The notes under the pieces: generated by a model
Database searches by the model: none
What the model saw: only the letters and a program-made list of their open reading frames with translations
Told to the model about the DNA's origin: nothing
Translations under genes and position numbers: made by a program
Part shown: positions 1 through 7,290 of the stretch, piece by piece
Layout of the letters: each line of letters opens with the position of its first letter
How positions within the stretch are numbered: position 1 is the stretch's first letter
NCBI GenBank assembly: GCA_031376455.1
Contig: JANMDU010000089.1
Span: forward strand, 1 to 33,320
Reading direction: 5' to 3'
DNA: 33,320 nt
Source: JANMDU01 sp031376455
GTDB lineage: Bacteria; Pseudomonadota; Gammaproteobacteria; Burkholderiales; Burkholderiaceae_C

Positions 1-728
1 CCTTCTTTTGCTGGCGTGAGTGATGTGATGGGAACGAGCAAGCCTCTCCGTTCGACGACGGGGCGCTTGTGGGTGTAGTAGATGCTGGGGAGCTCGATGT
101 TCTCGCGAGCGATGTATTGCCAGACATCTAGCTCCGTCCAGTTGCTGATGGGGAAGACGCGGAAATGCTCGCCGGGATGAATTTTCGTGTTGAATAAGCT
201 CCAAAGCTCGGGGCGCTGGGCTTTGGGCTGCCATTGGCCGAAGCTGTCGCGATGCGAGAAAATTCTTTCCTTCGCTCGTGCTTTTTCTTCATCACGCCGA
301 GCGCCACCGATCAACGCATCGAATTGGAATTCTTCAATCGCCTCTAACAGAGTGACGGATTGATGCACATTGCGTGATTCATCAGGGCGAGCAAGGCGCA
401 CGGTGCCGCGCTTCATCGAATCTTCGACGCTGCGCACGATGAGTTTCGCGCCAAGTTCAGCTGCTCTTTTGTCGCGAAAGTCACAGACTTCAGCATAGTT
501 GTGGCCTGTGTCGATCATGAGCAAGGGATAGGGCAGTTTCCCAATGCCGAAAGCCTTCTCTGCGCACTTGAGCAACACAGCAGAATCCTTGCCGCCAGAG
601 AAGAGCAGAGTGGGCTTTTCAAAGCTGCCAGCCACTTCGCGCAGAATGAAGATGGCTTCTTCTTCCAAGGCGTTGAGATGGTGATTGGAGAGGCTTTGCA
701 GCAATTGGGGCTCGGTTCTGGCGTTCAT
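1..728 (-). CDS. cysD: Sulfate adenylyltransferase subunit 2 (CysD), partial at its C-terminus
   Basis: Small catalytic subunit of ATP sulfurylase, which makes adenylyl sulfate (APS) from sulfate and ATP with the GTPase subunit CysN in the cytoplasm. Reading the minus strand from the ATG at 728 gives about 242 residues before the left window edge; the family is about 300, so the end is missing. The PP-loop motif SGGKDS lies at residues 44-49, followed by the family segments MIDTGHNY, GGARRDEEKARAKER and FPISNWTELDVWQYI, which identify CysD rather than CysH. It is the last visible gene of the minus-strand sulfur operon; cysN probably follows outside the window. The 142-nt gap to cysH holds a hairpin repeat, so it may be partly uncoupled from the upstream genes. 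Identification is secure. Confidence 0.96.
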   Translation of the reverse strand, partial: MNARTEPQLLQSLSNHHLNALEEEAIFILREVAGSFEKPTLLFSGGKDSAVLLKCAEKAFGIGKLPYPLLMIDTGHNYAEVCDFRDKRAAELGAKLIVRSVEDSMKRGTVRLARPDESRNVHQSVTLLEAIEEFQFDALIGGARRDEEKARAKERIFSHRDSFGQWQPKAQRPELWSLFNTKIHPGEHFRVFPISNWTELDVWQYIARENIELPSIYYTHKRPVVERRGLLVPITSLTPAKE

Positions 729-750
729 GGTTGGTTGGGTATTCAGAGAC

Positions 751-846
751 TAGAAACACGGAAATCACGGAGGCTGCACGTAAGTCACGAAAAATACAAA
801 GAAACTTCTGTGTCTTTCGTGTAGTTTCCGTGCCTTCCGTGTTCTA
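751..846. repeat. Intergenic hairpin repeat, copy 1 (cysH-cysD gap)
   Basis: Imperfect inverted repeat of about 96 nt. The left arm starts AGAAACACGGAAATCACGG and the right arm ends GTGCCTTCCGTGTTCT; the centre pairs CAAAGAAA-type against TTCTGTGTCTTTCGTG. Two sister copies lie at 9921-10018 and 23482-23578, also between genes. Transcribed as RNA it would fold into a long stem. It sits between two co-oriented operon genes, so a role in attenuation, RNA processing or message stability is possible but inferred. Confidence 0.8.
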
Positions 847-870
847 AAAATTGATGCATGTGAGCATGTC

Positions 871-1584
871 TTATGCAGAAACATGCAGCCCACATTCTTT
901 GGCTGATTCGTTTTCCCACCACCAGCGACCAGAGCGGGAATCTTCGCCTAGGGTCACTGCACGGGTGCAGGGCTCGCAGCCGATGCTGGGGTAGAACTGA
1001 TCATGTAAAGCGTTGTAAGGCACTTGATGTGTTTTCACGTAATGCCACACATCGCCCAGCTTCCAGTCATGCAAAGGATTGATCTTGATGGGTACGGCGC
1101 TGTCATCTATCGAGTGCACCGTTGAGCGAGCATCAGATTGCTCTCTGCGCAGGCCAGTGATCCAAGCGCGTTTGCTACTCAGTGCTTTGGCCAAAGGCTG
1201 CATCTTGCGAACATCACAGCATTGTTTGCGCAGTGCGATGCTTTTGTACATCGCATCGTTGCCGTGGGTGGCTTCAAAGTCCTCAGCAGCTTTTGCATCG
1301 GGCTCGTAAATGCGGATCGTGCGTTGGCTGCCGAATTGCTTTTGTACCTTACTGAGCAAATCCAGCGTTTGCGAATGCAGCTTGCCCGTTTGCAACACAA
1401 ACACTTCGCTTTCGATGCCCAGTGAATGCAGCAAATGCGTGATCACCATGTCTTCTACGCCGAGGCTGCTGGCTTGAGTGAGCGGCTGGTAGAGCTCAGA
1501 GGCTTGGCGCAAAAGGTTTTGCGTCGCGGCTACTTTTTTGTCGTAATCCGATGATGGACGGGCATGAAGGCTGATGGCGTTCAT
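871..1584 (-). CDS. cysH: Adenylyl-sulfate (APS) reductase, CysH
   Basis: Reduces APS to sulfite and AMP using thioredoxin (EC 1.8.4.10 type). The 237-residue protein has the PP-loop family fold. It carries all four cysteines of the [4Fe-4S] cluster found in APS-using enzymes: the CC pair at 122-123 and C203/C206 in IGCEPCTR. The catalytic cysteine is C231 in the C-terminal ECGLH. PAPS-specific enterobacterial CysH lacks the cluster cysteines, so APS is the likely substrate. The ATG at 1584 overlaps the stop of the DUF934 gene by 4 nt (ATGA), indicating translational coupling. It acts between CysD/CysN, which supply APS, and CysI, which reduces the sulfite. Nothing is unusual apart from the hairpin repeat downstream. 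Confidence 0.95.
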   Translation of the reverse strand: MNAISLHARPSSDYDKKVAATQNLLRQASELYQPLTQASSLGVEDMVITHLLHSLGIESEVFVLQTGKLHSQTLDLLSKVQKQFGSQRTIRIYEPDAKAAEDFEATHGNDAMYKSIALRKQCCDVRKMQPLAKALSSKRAWITGLRREQSDARSTVHSIDDSAVPIKINPLHDWKLGDVWHYVKTHQVPYNALHDQFYPSIGCEPCTRAVTLGEDSRSGRWWWENESAKECGLHVSA

Positions 1585-2003
1585 GCCAATTTTCCAGAGA
1601 GGAAAACGAATTTACCGGTGGTAAAGGCTGGCTGGTTCACCACATCGCCTTGATAAAAATTCTTGTATTGCGACAGCAGCTTGGCTGCATGATCTGCGCT
1701 TTGGTCTTCACGTAAGACTGCGCTAGAAAAGCCGCTGCGCTGCATTTGCTCGATTTGGTCAACCAGCACATCACCGGTAGCGCGGATGTCGCCTTTGAAG
1801 CCGTGTCGTTTGCGCAATTGCACGGCTTGGCTGAAGGCGCGGCCATCCGAGAATATTGGGAAATGCAGCGCCACGACTTCCGCACTAGTCAGCGCTTGAG
1901 CGTGTGCAGCAATATCACTGTCATTGGCAATATTCAAGACATTTAGGCAGTTGGCCGGCGTATTATTTGCGTTAGATGCTATCAATTTAATAGTATTTTT
2001 CAT
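1581..2003 (-). CDS. DUF934 protein of the sulfite reduction operon
   Basis: Protein of 140 residues of the DUF934 family, found in proteobacterial cys operons next to CysI and CysH; its biochemical role is not established to my knowledge. The start is taken as the ATG at 2003, preceded by a purine-rich GAAAGAG and 10 nt after the cysI stop; an upstream in-frame start would run back into cysI. Typical segments are HFPIFSDGRAFSQAVQLR and IRATGDVLVDQIEQM. Residues 3-17 (NTIKLIASNANNTPA) are encoded by a copy of the dispersed coding repeat, so the native N-terminus may have been replaced or extended. The 3' end overlaps cysH by 4 nt. Because no CysJ flavoprotein is present, a role in delivering electrons to CysI is a reasonable guess, not shown. 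Confidence 0.88.
   Translation of the reverse strand: MKNTIKLIASNANNTPANCLNVLNIANDSDIAAHAQALTSAEVVALHFPIFSDGRAFSQAVQLRKRHGFKGDIRATGDVLVDQIEQMQRSGFSSAVLREDQSADHAAKLLSQYKNFYQGDVVNQPAFTTGKFVFLSGKLA
1952..1996 (-). repeat. Dispersed coding repeat, copy in DUF934 gene
   Basis: On the minus strand it reads ATACTATTAAATTGATAGC followed by ...GCAAATAATACGCCGGCC. It matches the permease copy at 25603-25643 most closely (CTAT.AAAT.GATAGCA...GCA.ATAATACGCCGGCC). It lies entirely inside the coding region and is read in the main frame (TIKLIASNANNTPA), starting two codons after the start codon. Confidence 0.82.
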
Positions 2004-2013
2004 GCGATCTCTT

Positions 2014-3822
2014 TCAAGCAAGCGCTTCTTCTTTGTGGCGCACACTGTTGGCCGCCGCTTTAAAAGGCTCTACACCAAGGCGCTTTAGGGCGTCGATGAA
2101 CAGCTCAAACTTCTCGCCTTTTGGCTGGCGCAGCTGTTTGTAAGCTGTCAGCACCGCCTCAATCGCCTCAGGAATTTCTTCTGCTGTAAACGACGGACCG
2201 ACAACCTTGCCTGCAACGGATGTTCCACTGATAGCGCTGCCGTCAGAGCCGCCGAGGGTTAGCTGATACCACTCTTGGCCGTCTTTATCCACGCCGAGAA
2301 TGCCGATGTGGCCGCTGTGGTGGTGGCCGCAAGAGTTGATGCAACCGCTCATGTGCAAATCAATATCGCCAATGTCTTCAAGCTCATCCAAATCTTGGTA
2401 GCGCTCGGTCAGCTGCTGTGCAATCGGCAGGCTGCGGGCATTGGCCAAATCGCAAAAATCTCCGCCGGGGCAGGCGATCATGTCGGAGAGTAAGCCGATA
2501 TTGCTGGATGCAAAGCCTGCTTGTTTCGCAGCGCGCCACAGCTCGGGCAGCGTATCGCAGCTGACCCATGGCAGCAGCAGATTTTGATCATGCGTCACGC
2601 GCAACTCGCCGGCGCTGAACCGATCTGAGATGGTTGCCGCAGCTTCCATTTGTTCAGGAGTCACATCGCCGGGCGATTGGCCAACGCGCTTGACGGAGAG
2701 CGTCACAGCGCGTAGCTTCGGATTCTTGTGTGCATGCACATTACGGGTCAGCCAACGTGCGAAAGCCACATCATCGTGCGCGGCGACTGCTAGAAGGCGA
2801 GACACTTTAGATGCTACAAAATCAGTAGCGCTCTGCGCATATTCTGTGCCGGCGAGTGGTGTGAAATGCTTTGAAACTCGGTCTAATTCCGTTTGCGGGA
2901 TGGTGTGCGGCGCGCCATCTTGTGTGAGGATGTTTTGATATTCGGTTTCAACAGCATCAAAGAACTTTTGGCCTTCCGCTTTGACCAAAATCTTGATGCG
3001 TGCTTTGTATTTGTTGTCACGGCGGCCAAACAAGTTGTAAACGCGGACGATGGCCTCTAGGTAGTTAAGGATCTGATTCCAAGGCAAAAATTCGCGAATT
3101 ATTGATGCGATGACCGGCGTACGACCCATACCGCCGCCAACCAACACTTTGAAGCCCAGATTACCGGCCTCATCGCGAACGAGTTTCAGACCCACATCGT
3201 GCCAATCCGTGGCGGCGCGGTCTTCCTCCGCTCCCGTGACAGCAATCTTGAATTTGCGCGGCAAAAATGCAAACTCTGGGTGCAGCGTGCTCCATTGGCG
3301 CAAGATTTCGCAAAACGGGCGCGGATCGGCAATCTCATCAGGCGCAATGCCCGCCAAGCCGTCGCTGGTGATATTGCGGATGCAGTTGCCGCTGGTCTGA
3401 ATGCCGTGCATGTTGACGCTGGCCAGCAAATCCATCACATCGGCAGATTTCTCAATGGGAATCCAGTTGTATTGAATATTCTGCCGCGTCGTGAAGTGGC
3501 CGTAGCCTTTGGTGAGCTCGATACCTTTCCCAGACAAGCGCGCTTGGCCAGTCACAGCGGCTTGAAACACCTCGTCGCTGGGTTGATCGTATTCACGAGC
3601 GATTTGAGCCAGTACGCGAAGTTGCGCAGTATTCAATTCGCCATAAGGCACAGCCACGCGCAGCATCGGCGCATAGCGCTGCACATACCAGCCGTTTTGC
3701 AGGCGCAGCGGGCGAAATTCTTCTTCTTTGAGGCGGCCATCCAAGCGGCGCTCTAATTGATCACGGTATTGCGCCGCACGCAGCTTGACGAATTCTCTGT
3801 CGAATGAGTTGTATTGATACAT
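2014..3822 (-). CDS. cysI: Sulfite reductase hemoprotein (CysI family)
   Basis: Reduces sulfite to sulfide with six electrons through a siroheme coupled to a [4Fe-4S] cluster. The 602-residue protein has the two-fold nitrite/sulfite reductase layout. The cluster ligands are visible as C451/C457 in ACPGGDFCD and C494/C498 in SGCINSCGH, and the substrate-binding segment is TSGNCIRN at 144-151. The ATG at 3822 is 10 nt downstream of the TauE-type gene and the stop is 10 nt before the DUF934 gene. There is no CysJ flavoprotein subunit nearby, so electrons probably come from ferredoxin or another donor. Residues about 323-337 (LAGTEYAQSATDFVA) are encoded by an inverted copy of the dispersed coding repeat, in the linker between the two halves. 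Confidence 0.93.
   Translation of the reverse strand: MYQYNSFDREFVKLRAAQYRDQLERRLDGRLKEEEFRPLRLQNGWYVQRYAPMLRVAVPYGELNTAQLRVLAQIAREYDQPSDEVFQAAVTGQARLSGKGIELTKGYGHFTTRQNIQYNWIPIEKSADVMDLLASVNMHGIQTSGNCIRNITSDGLAGIAPDEIADPRPFCEILRQWSTLHPEFAFLPRKFKIAVTGAEEDRAATDWHDVGLKLVRDEAGNLGFKVLVGGGMGRTPVIASIIREFLPWNQILNYLEAIVRVYNLFGRRDNKYKARIKILVKAEGQKFFDAVETEYQNILTQDGAPHTIPQTELDRVSKHFTPLAGTEYAQSATDFVASKVSRLLAVAAHDDVAFARWLTRNVHAHKNPKLRAVTLSVKRVGQSPGDVTPEQMEAAATISDRFSAGELRVTHDQNLLLPWVSCDTLPELWRAAKQAGFASSNIGLLSDMIACPGGDFCDLANARSLPIAQQLTERYQDLDELEDIGDIDLHMSGCINSCGHHHSGHIGILGVDKDGQEWYQLTLGGSDGSAISGTSVAGKVVGPSFTAEEIPEAIEAVLTAYKQLRQPKGEKFELFIDALKRLGVEPFKAAANSVRHKEEALA
2813..2856 (+). repeat. Dispersed coding repeat, copy in cysI (antisense to gene)
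   Basis: On the plus strand it reads GCTACAAAATCAGTAGCGC then TCTGCGCATATTCTGTGCCGGCG. It matches the FIST copy at 18675 (GCTACAAATTCAATAGC...TATTCTATGCCGGCG). It is inverted relative to cysI and is read as AGTEYAQSATDF, the same reverse frame as the amidohydrolase and purD copies. Confidence 0.82.
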
Positions 3823-3832
3823 GAGCCAGCTT

Positions 3833-4627
3833 TCAGATAGTCAGCAGCTTGAAGCCTGCATAAGCAAGCAGCAGCGAAAGAATGGAGCGAATCGCGCGAT
3901 CAGGCACATGGTTGCCCAGCTTGGTGCCCAGCCAAATTCCGGGCAGGGAGCCTGCGAGCAACTTAGCCAGCAGCGGCCAATCGACCGAGCCAATCGATGC
4001 GTGCCCGAGGCCAGCAACCAGTGTGAGCGGCACGGCGTAAGCCACGTCTGCGGCCACGATACGGTTGAGCGGCAAAGCGGGGTAAAGCAGCATCAGCGCG
4101 GTTACGCCAATCGCGCCTGCGCCCACAGATGTGAGGCTGACCAATACGCCAATCATTGCACCGAAGAGGATGGGCAGCGCAGCATGGCGCGGCTTTATGG
4201 CTTGCAGTAGATCATCAGGGCTGAGGTCTTTTTGATGCGCTTGAACGCCTTTGACGGCTTTGTAAAGCGTCGCAGCGGCAGTGAGCAACAAGGCGAAGCC
4301 AAGCGTCGTCGTCATCACTTTTTGCACAGCTTCTTGCGCCGCGCCAAAGTAATGTAATGCGCCTACAGTCAGCAGCGCTGCGGGGATTGAGCCGAGGCTC
4401 AAAGTGCCCACGATCTTCCAATCCACACGTCGCGCGAGGGCAAGATTAACCGTGCCGCCGAGTTTGGTGAATGCGGCAAACAGCAAATCCGTGCCCACAG
4501 CCAGAATCGGCTTGATGCCAAAGCCAAAAATCAAAATCGGCGTCATCAATGAGCCCCCGCCCACGCCCGTGAGGCCAACGACAAAGCCAACGAAGAAACC
4601 AGATGCGATAAATGCGAGATCAGTCAT
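3833..4627 (-). CDS. TauE/SafE-family membrane permease (probable sulfite exporter)
   Basis: Protein of 264 residues, almost entirely hydrophobic, with about eight predicted membrane segments. It contains the two family signature loops: GLTGVGGGSLMTPIL near residues 18-32, and SLTSVGAGAIGVTALMLLYP in the second half. TauE/SafE proteins move sulfonates, sulfite or other sulfur anions across the inner membrane. As first gene of the cys operon, 10 nt before cysI, it most likely exports excess sulfite or helps with a sulfur anion; the direction is not settled by sequence. The ATG at 4627 gives a clean N-terminal membrane helix. A GGAGG lies about 20 nt upstream, too far to be a normal ribosome-binding site for this start, and no other good start is in frame. 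Confidence 0.87.
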   Translation of the reverse strand: MTDLAFIASGFFVGFVVGLTGVGGGSLMTPILIFGFGIKPILAVGTDLLFAAFTKLGGTVNLALARRVDWKIVGTLSLGSIPAALLTVGALHYFGAAQEAVQKVMTTTLGFALLLTAAATLYKAVKGVQAHQKDLSPDDLLQAIKPRHAALPILFGAMIGVLVSLTSVGAGAIGVTALMLLYPALPLNRIVAADVAYAVPLTLVAGLGHASIGSVDWPLLAKLLAGSLPGIWLGTKLGNHVPDRAIRSILSLLLAYAGFKLLTI

Positions 4628-4735
4628 GGGGTGGACTTTGCATGACCTCCTCGCTATTGCAAACTACTTTTTTGTTGTTGGCTTATGCTTATTTGCTTAT
4701 TCCTTGATTGGCATATGGGCTGATTTTTTGCACTC
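4628..4735 (-). promoter_or_regulatory. Probable promoter/regulatory region of the cys operon
   Basis: This gap precedes the five-gene sulfur operon on the minus strand. It is AT-rich compared with its flanks. Read on the minus strand it holds closely spaced repeats GGAATAAGC, AAATAAGC and ATAAGCC around 4680-4702, which would suit a LysR-type activator such as CysB, the expected regulator of such operons. Assigning CysB is inference; no defined consensus was tested. A GGAGG at about 4644 is followed immediately by an ATG that opens a 7-codon frame (MQSPPHD) ending across the TauE start. Confidence 0.45.
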
Positions 4736-4770
4736 AGATGTTTGACGCGAGCGGCTCGCGTGAAACATCT
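4736..4770. terminator. Strong inverted repeat after the DUF853 gene
   Basis: The arms AGATGTTTGACGCGAGC and GCTCGCGTGAAACATCT are complementary except for one position and surround a 1-nt centre at 4753. It begins 4 nt beyond the stop of the minus-strand DUF853 gene, where a terminator is expected, but no T-tract follows on either strand. It may block 3' exonucleases or act with Rho, or be a palindromic binding site for the cys operon. Confidence 0.55.
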
Positions 4771-4774
4771 ATGG

Positions 4775-6307
4775 CTACCGACGCCGCCCCAAAATCCCAC
4801 CCAAAACACCGCGAATAATCTGCCTTCCCACTTCACGCCCAATCGAGCTCGCTGCTGATTTCACCAATTGCTCGCCTACGCTTGCTCGCGTGCGCTTGGC
4901 GCCACCACCCAGCAAATCACCCAAGCCGCCCAACCAGCTGCCCGAGGCAACGTCCCCAGCGGCATTCGTTGCCTCCTTGGCCACATCTTTAGCCACCTCC
5001 GCAGCTTGAGATTCAGTGGCCATGTTGGCAGCGGTACGGCCTTTGATGATTTCGTAGGCGGATTCGCGGTCCAGCGTTTTTTCGTACACGCCGGCCACGA
5101 TGGAATCTTTGATAAGCGTTTGGCGCTGTTCAGGCGTGATGATGCCAATTTGGCTACCGGGCGGGAGCACGTAGACGCGCTCGGTGATGCTAGGGCGACC
5201 TTTTTCGTCCAAGAAGCTGATCAGCGCCTCACCCACAGCCAGCTCTGTGATCGCCGTTTCAATATCAAGGCCAGGGTTTTGCCGCATCGTCTCTGCTGTG
5301 GCTTTGACGGCCTTTTGATCGCGCGGCGTAAAGGCACGCAGCGCATGTTGCACTCTATTGCCCAACTGAGCGAGCACGCTGTCGGGAATATCCAGCGGAT
5401 TCTGCGTCACAAAATACACGCCCACGCCTTTGGAGCGCACGAGACGCACCACGAGCTCAATGCGCTCTAAGAGAGGCTTTGGCGCGTCGGTGAAGAGTAA
5501 ATGCGCTTCGTCGAAGAAGAAGACTAATTTTGGTTTGTCAATATCGCCCACCTCGGGCAAGGTCTCAAACAACTCGCTCAGCAGCCAGAGCAGGAAGGTG
5601 GCGTACAGGCGAGGCGCGGTGAGCAATTTGTCAGCTGCCAGTATGTTGACCAAACCTTTGCCGCTTGAGTCGGTCTGCATGAAATCAGCAATGCTGAGCA
5701 TCGGCTCGCCAAAGAACACATCGCCGCCTTGCTCTTCAATCTGCATCAAGCCGCGCTGAATCGCGCCAACCGAGGCCGCAGAAATATTACCGTATTCCGT
5801 CGTGAAATCTCTCGCATTTTCACCTACGCTCTGACACATCGCCCGCAGGTCTTTCATATCGAGCAGCAGCAAGCCTTGATCATCCGCAATTTTGAAAACG
5901 AGCTGAAGCACGCCCGCCTGTGTCTCGTTCAAATTCAACATGCGAGCGAGCAACAAAGGCCCTAAATCAGAAATCGTCGCACGCACAGGATGGCCTTGCT
6001 TGCCAAACACATCCCAGAGCGTCACAGGATATGCTACAGATTCAGGAGCAGTCAGCGCACGATCTGCAAGGACTTTGGCCAGTTTTTCACCAATTTTCCC
6101 AGCCTGAGAAATCCCCGTGAGATCGCCCTTCACATCGGCCATAAATACCGGCACGCCGATGCGGCTAAAGCCCTCGGCCATGGTTTGCAAAGTCACGGTT
6201 TTGCCAGTACCGGTAGCTCCCGTGATCAAGCCGTGGCGATTGGCTTTGTCGGGGCGCAGGAAAGTTTCAACAGATTTGTTTTTTGCAATCAACAAGGGTT
6301 CATTCAT
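4775..6307 (-). CDS. HerA-like ATPase, DUF853 (YjgR) family
   Basis: Cytoplasmic P-loop ATPase of 510 residues of the HerA/FtsK-like helicase group (DUF853, E. coli YjgR family). The Walker A motif GATGTGKT is at 30-37 and the Walker B LVFFFDEAH at 261-269. Family segments MADVKGDLTG, HPVRATISDLGPLLLARML and YFVTQNPLDIPDSVL are all present, and the glycine-rich basic tail (about 455-510) is usual for the family. The cellular function is not well defined; a role in DNA translocation or repair is inferred from relatives. It stands alone: 90 nt separate its start at 6307 from the cytochrome c gene upstream, with a terminator between them, and an inverted repeat lies at its 3' end. Confidence 0.9.
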   Translation of the reverse strand: MNEPLLIAKNKSVETFLRPDKANRHGLITGATGTGKTVTLQTMAEGFSRIGVPVFMADVKGDLTGISQAGKIGEKLAKVLADRALTAPESVAYPVTLWDVFGKQGHPVRATISDLGPLLLARMLNLNETQAGVLQLVFKIADDQGLLLLDMKDLRAMCQSVGENARDFTTEYGNISAASVGAIQRGLMQIEEQGGDVFFGEPMLSIADFMQTDSSGKGLVNILAADKLLTAPRLYATFLLWLLSELFETLPEVGDIDKPKLVFFFDEAHLLFTDAPKPLLERIELVVRLVRSKGVGVYFVTQNPLDIPDSVLAQLGNRVQHALRAFTPRDQKAVKATAETMRQNPGLDIETAITELAVGEALISFLDEKGRPSITERVYVLPPGSQIGIITPEQRQTLIKDSIVAGVYEKTLDRESAYEIIKGRTAANMATESQAAEVAKDVAKEATNAAGDVASGSWLGGLGDLLGGGAKRTRASVGEQLVKSAASSIGREVGRQIIRGVLGGILGRRR

Positions 6308-6346
6308 GGCGGGCTTTCATCAATATTTCACGCTGAATATACGGCA

Positions 6347-6383
6347 TAAAAAAAGCCTCCAGCATCTGAGATGCCAGAGGCTT
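6347..6383 (-). terminator. Rho-independent terminator after the cytochrome c gene
   Basis: The arms AAGCCTCCAGCATC (6353-6366) and GATGCCAGAGGCTT (6370-6383) pair with two mismatches around a 3-nt loop. On the minus strand the stem is followed by a run of T (the A-run at 6347-6354 on the plus strand). It lies 15 nt past the stop of the minus-strand cytochrome c gene and ends the DUF2946-DUF4399-cytochrome unit. Confidence 0.88.
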
Positions 6384-6397
6384 GAGAGCACGCTATG

Positions 6398-6724
6398 TTA
6401 TTTCTTCGGAGGCAAAGCCATAATCCAAGTGGACAGCGCTTTTGCATCATCCGCTTTGATTTGCGCATTCGCAGGCATCGGAACCGCACCCCAAGCACCC
6501 GTCGAGCCCTTGACGATTTTCTCAGTCAAATACGCAGTAGCATCTACTCGGTCTTTGTATTTGGCCGCAATATCAGCAAACGCTGGGCCCACCATTTTTT
6601 TATCTACTTGATGGCAGTTCAGGCAAGTGCTTTTATCGGCCAATTCAAGGCTAGCGAAAGCTGGCGTCGTCAAAGCGCAGAGCAGGGCAGCGTTGCACAG
6701 CAGTGGAAAAATTCGGGCCATCAT
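6398..6724 (-). CDS. Class I c-type cytochrome (c551-like), periplasmic
   Basis: Small monoheme cytochrome of 108 residues. It has a signal peptide over roughly residues 1-24 ending AFA. The heme-binding CLNCH is at 34-38, giving C34, C37 and H38, and the probable methionine ligand is M83 in VPMPAN. Size and spacing fit the c551/c5 group that shuttles electrons in the periplasm. The ATG at 6724 overlaps the stop of the DUF4399 gene in an ATGA; a second ATG follows at 6721 and could also serve. It is last in a three-gene minus-strand unit and is followed by a good terminator. The redox partner is not evident from the neighbours. Confidence 0.92.
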   Translation of the reverse strand: MMARIFPLLCNAALLCALTTPAFASLELADKSTCLNCHQVDKKMVGPAFADIAAKYKDRVDATAYLTEKIVKGSTGAWGAVPMPANAQIKADDAKALSTWIMALPPKK

Positions 6725-7164
6725 TTCACCGTCACCTTGATCGAGTGGCTCATGGCTTTGCCGTAAGACTGATGCGCGCCGTTGGCAAATTGCGCAGTCA
6801 ACGTGTAATTGCCGGGAGCCAGCTTGACCTCGGCCTCAGTTTGCCCTTTGCCAAAGTGCATGTGCTTCTCGGTAAAGGGGATGGATTCACCAGCGGCAAT
6901 CGAATCCAAGTTGATCAGCAAATGATGATGGCCGCTGTTAGCGGTAATGTCACCCGCCGGCTCCACCTTCATGCCCTTGATGCCAAATTTGACCATGAAA
7001 GTCGTGCCCACGGTAGCGCCATCAGCAGGCGAGACAATGCGCGCGGCTTGCGCAGGCTCGGATGACATGCTGGCGCAGCCAGTGGCCAGCAATGCGGCAG
7101 CAGCAAGTGCTGCGATCATGCCAATGCGACGCGTGGAGGGGGTGGTGAGAGAAAAGTTTTGCAT
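6721..7164 (-). CDS. DUF4399 lipoprotein
   Basis: Exported protein of 147 residues. I chose the ATG at 7164 because it places a classical lipoprotein signal next to the start: basic TRR, then a hydrophobic alanine/leucine stretch, then LATGC with the lipidated C30. Longer frames upstream add a non-signal-like extension. The mature part holds the DUF4399 features RIVSPADGATV, a histidine cluster GHHHLLIN, and FGKGQTEAEVKLAPGNYTLTAQFANG, suggesting an immunoglobulin-like beta fold. Function is unknown; the histidines could bind metal (inference). Its stop overlaps the cytochrome c start by 4 nt, implying co-expression and a shared periplasmic role. Confidence 0.85.
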   Translation of the reverse strand: MQNFSLTTPSTRRIGMIAALAAAALLATGCASMSSEPAQAARIVSPADGATVGTTFMVKFGIKGMKVEPAGDITANSGHHHLLINLDSIAAGESIPFTEKHMHFGKGQTEAEVKLAPGNYTLTAQFANGAHQSYGKAMSHSIKVTVK

Positions 7165-7290
7165 AAAAATAATCCAATTGGAGGCAAGGCATATCGTTTT
7201 GGCCATGCCAAACGTGCCTAGAAAAATTAAAAAACGGATGCGATGCGCGTGCAGGCTAGCAAGTAGCTCCCCCAAAGCAGCGCTGTGGGA

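Noticed and set aside
501..824. Plus-strand frame opposite cysD, and many similar long frames opposite cysI, the molybdoenzyme, nadD and aceE.
   Set aside because: They are antisense shadows of well-identified genes, with no family resemblance and no ribosome-binding sites.
6033..6072. Possible tenth copy of the coding repeat inside the DUF853 gene (GCTACAGATTCAGGAGCAG then TCAGCGCACGATCTGC).
   Set aside because: The first 27 nt match the FIST copy at about 21 positions, but the CCGGC end is missing and the protein segment fits the family. It could be a decayed copy or chance, so it was not counted.
7194..7213. Small inverted repeat CGTTTTGGC-CAT-GCCAAACG between the DUF2946-like and DUF4399 genes.
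   Set aside because: The stem has a bulge and no T-tract on either strand; could be chance.
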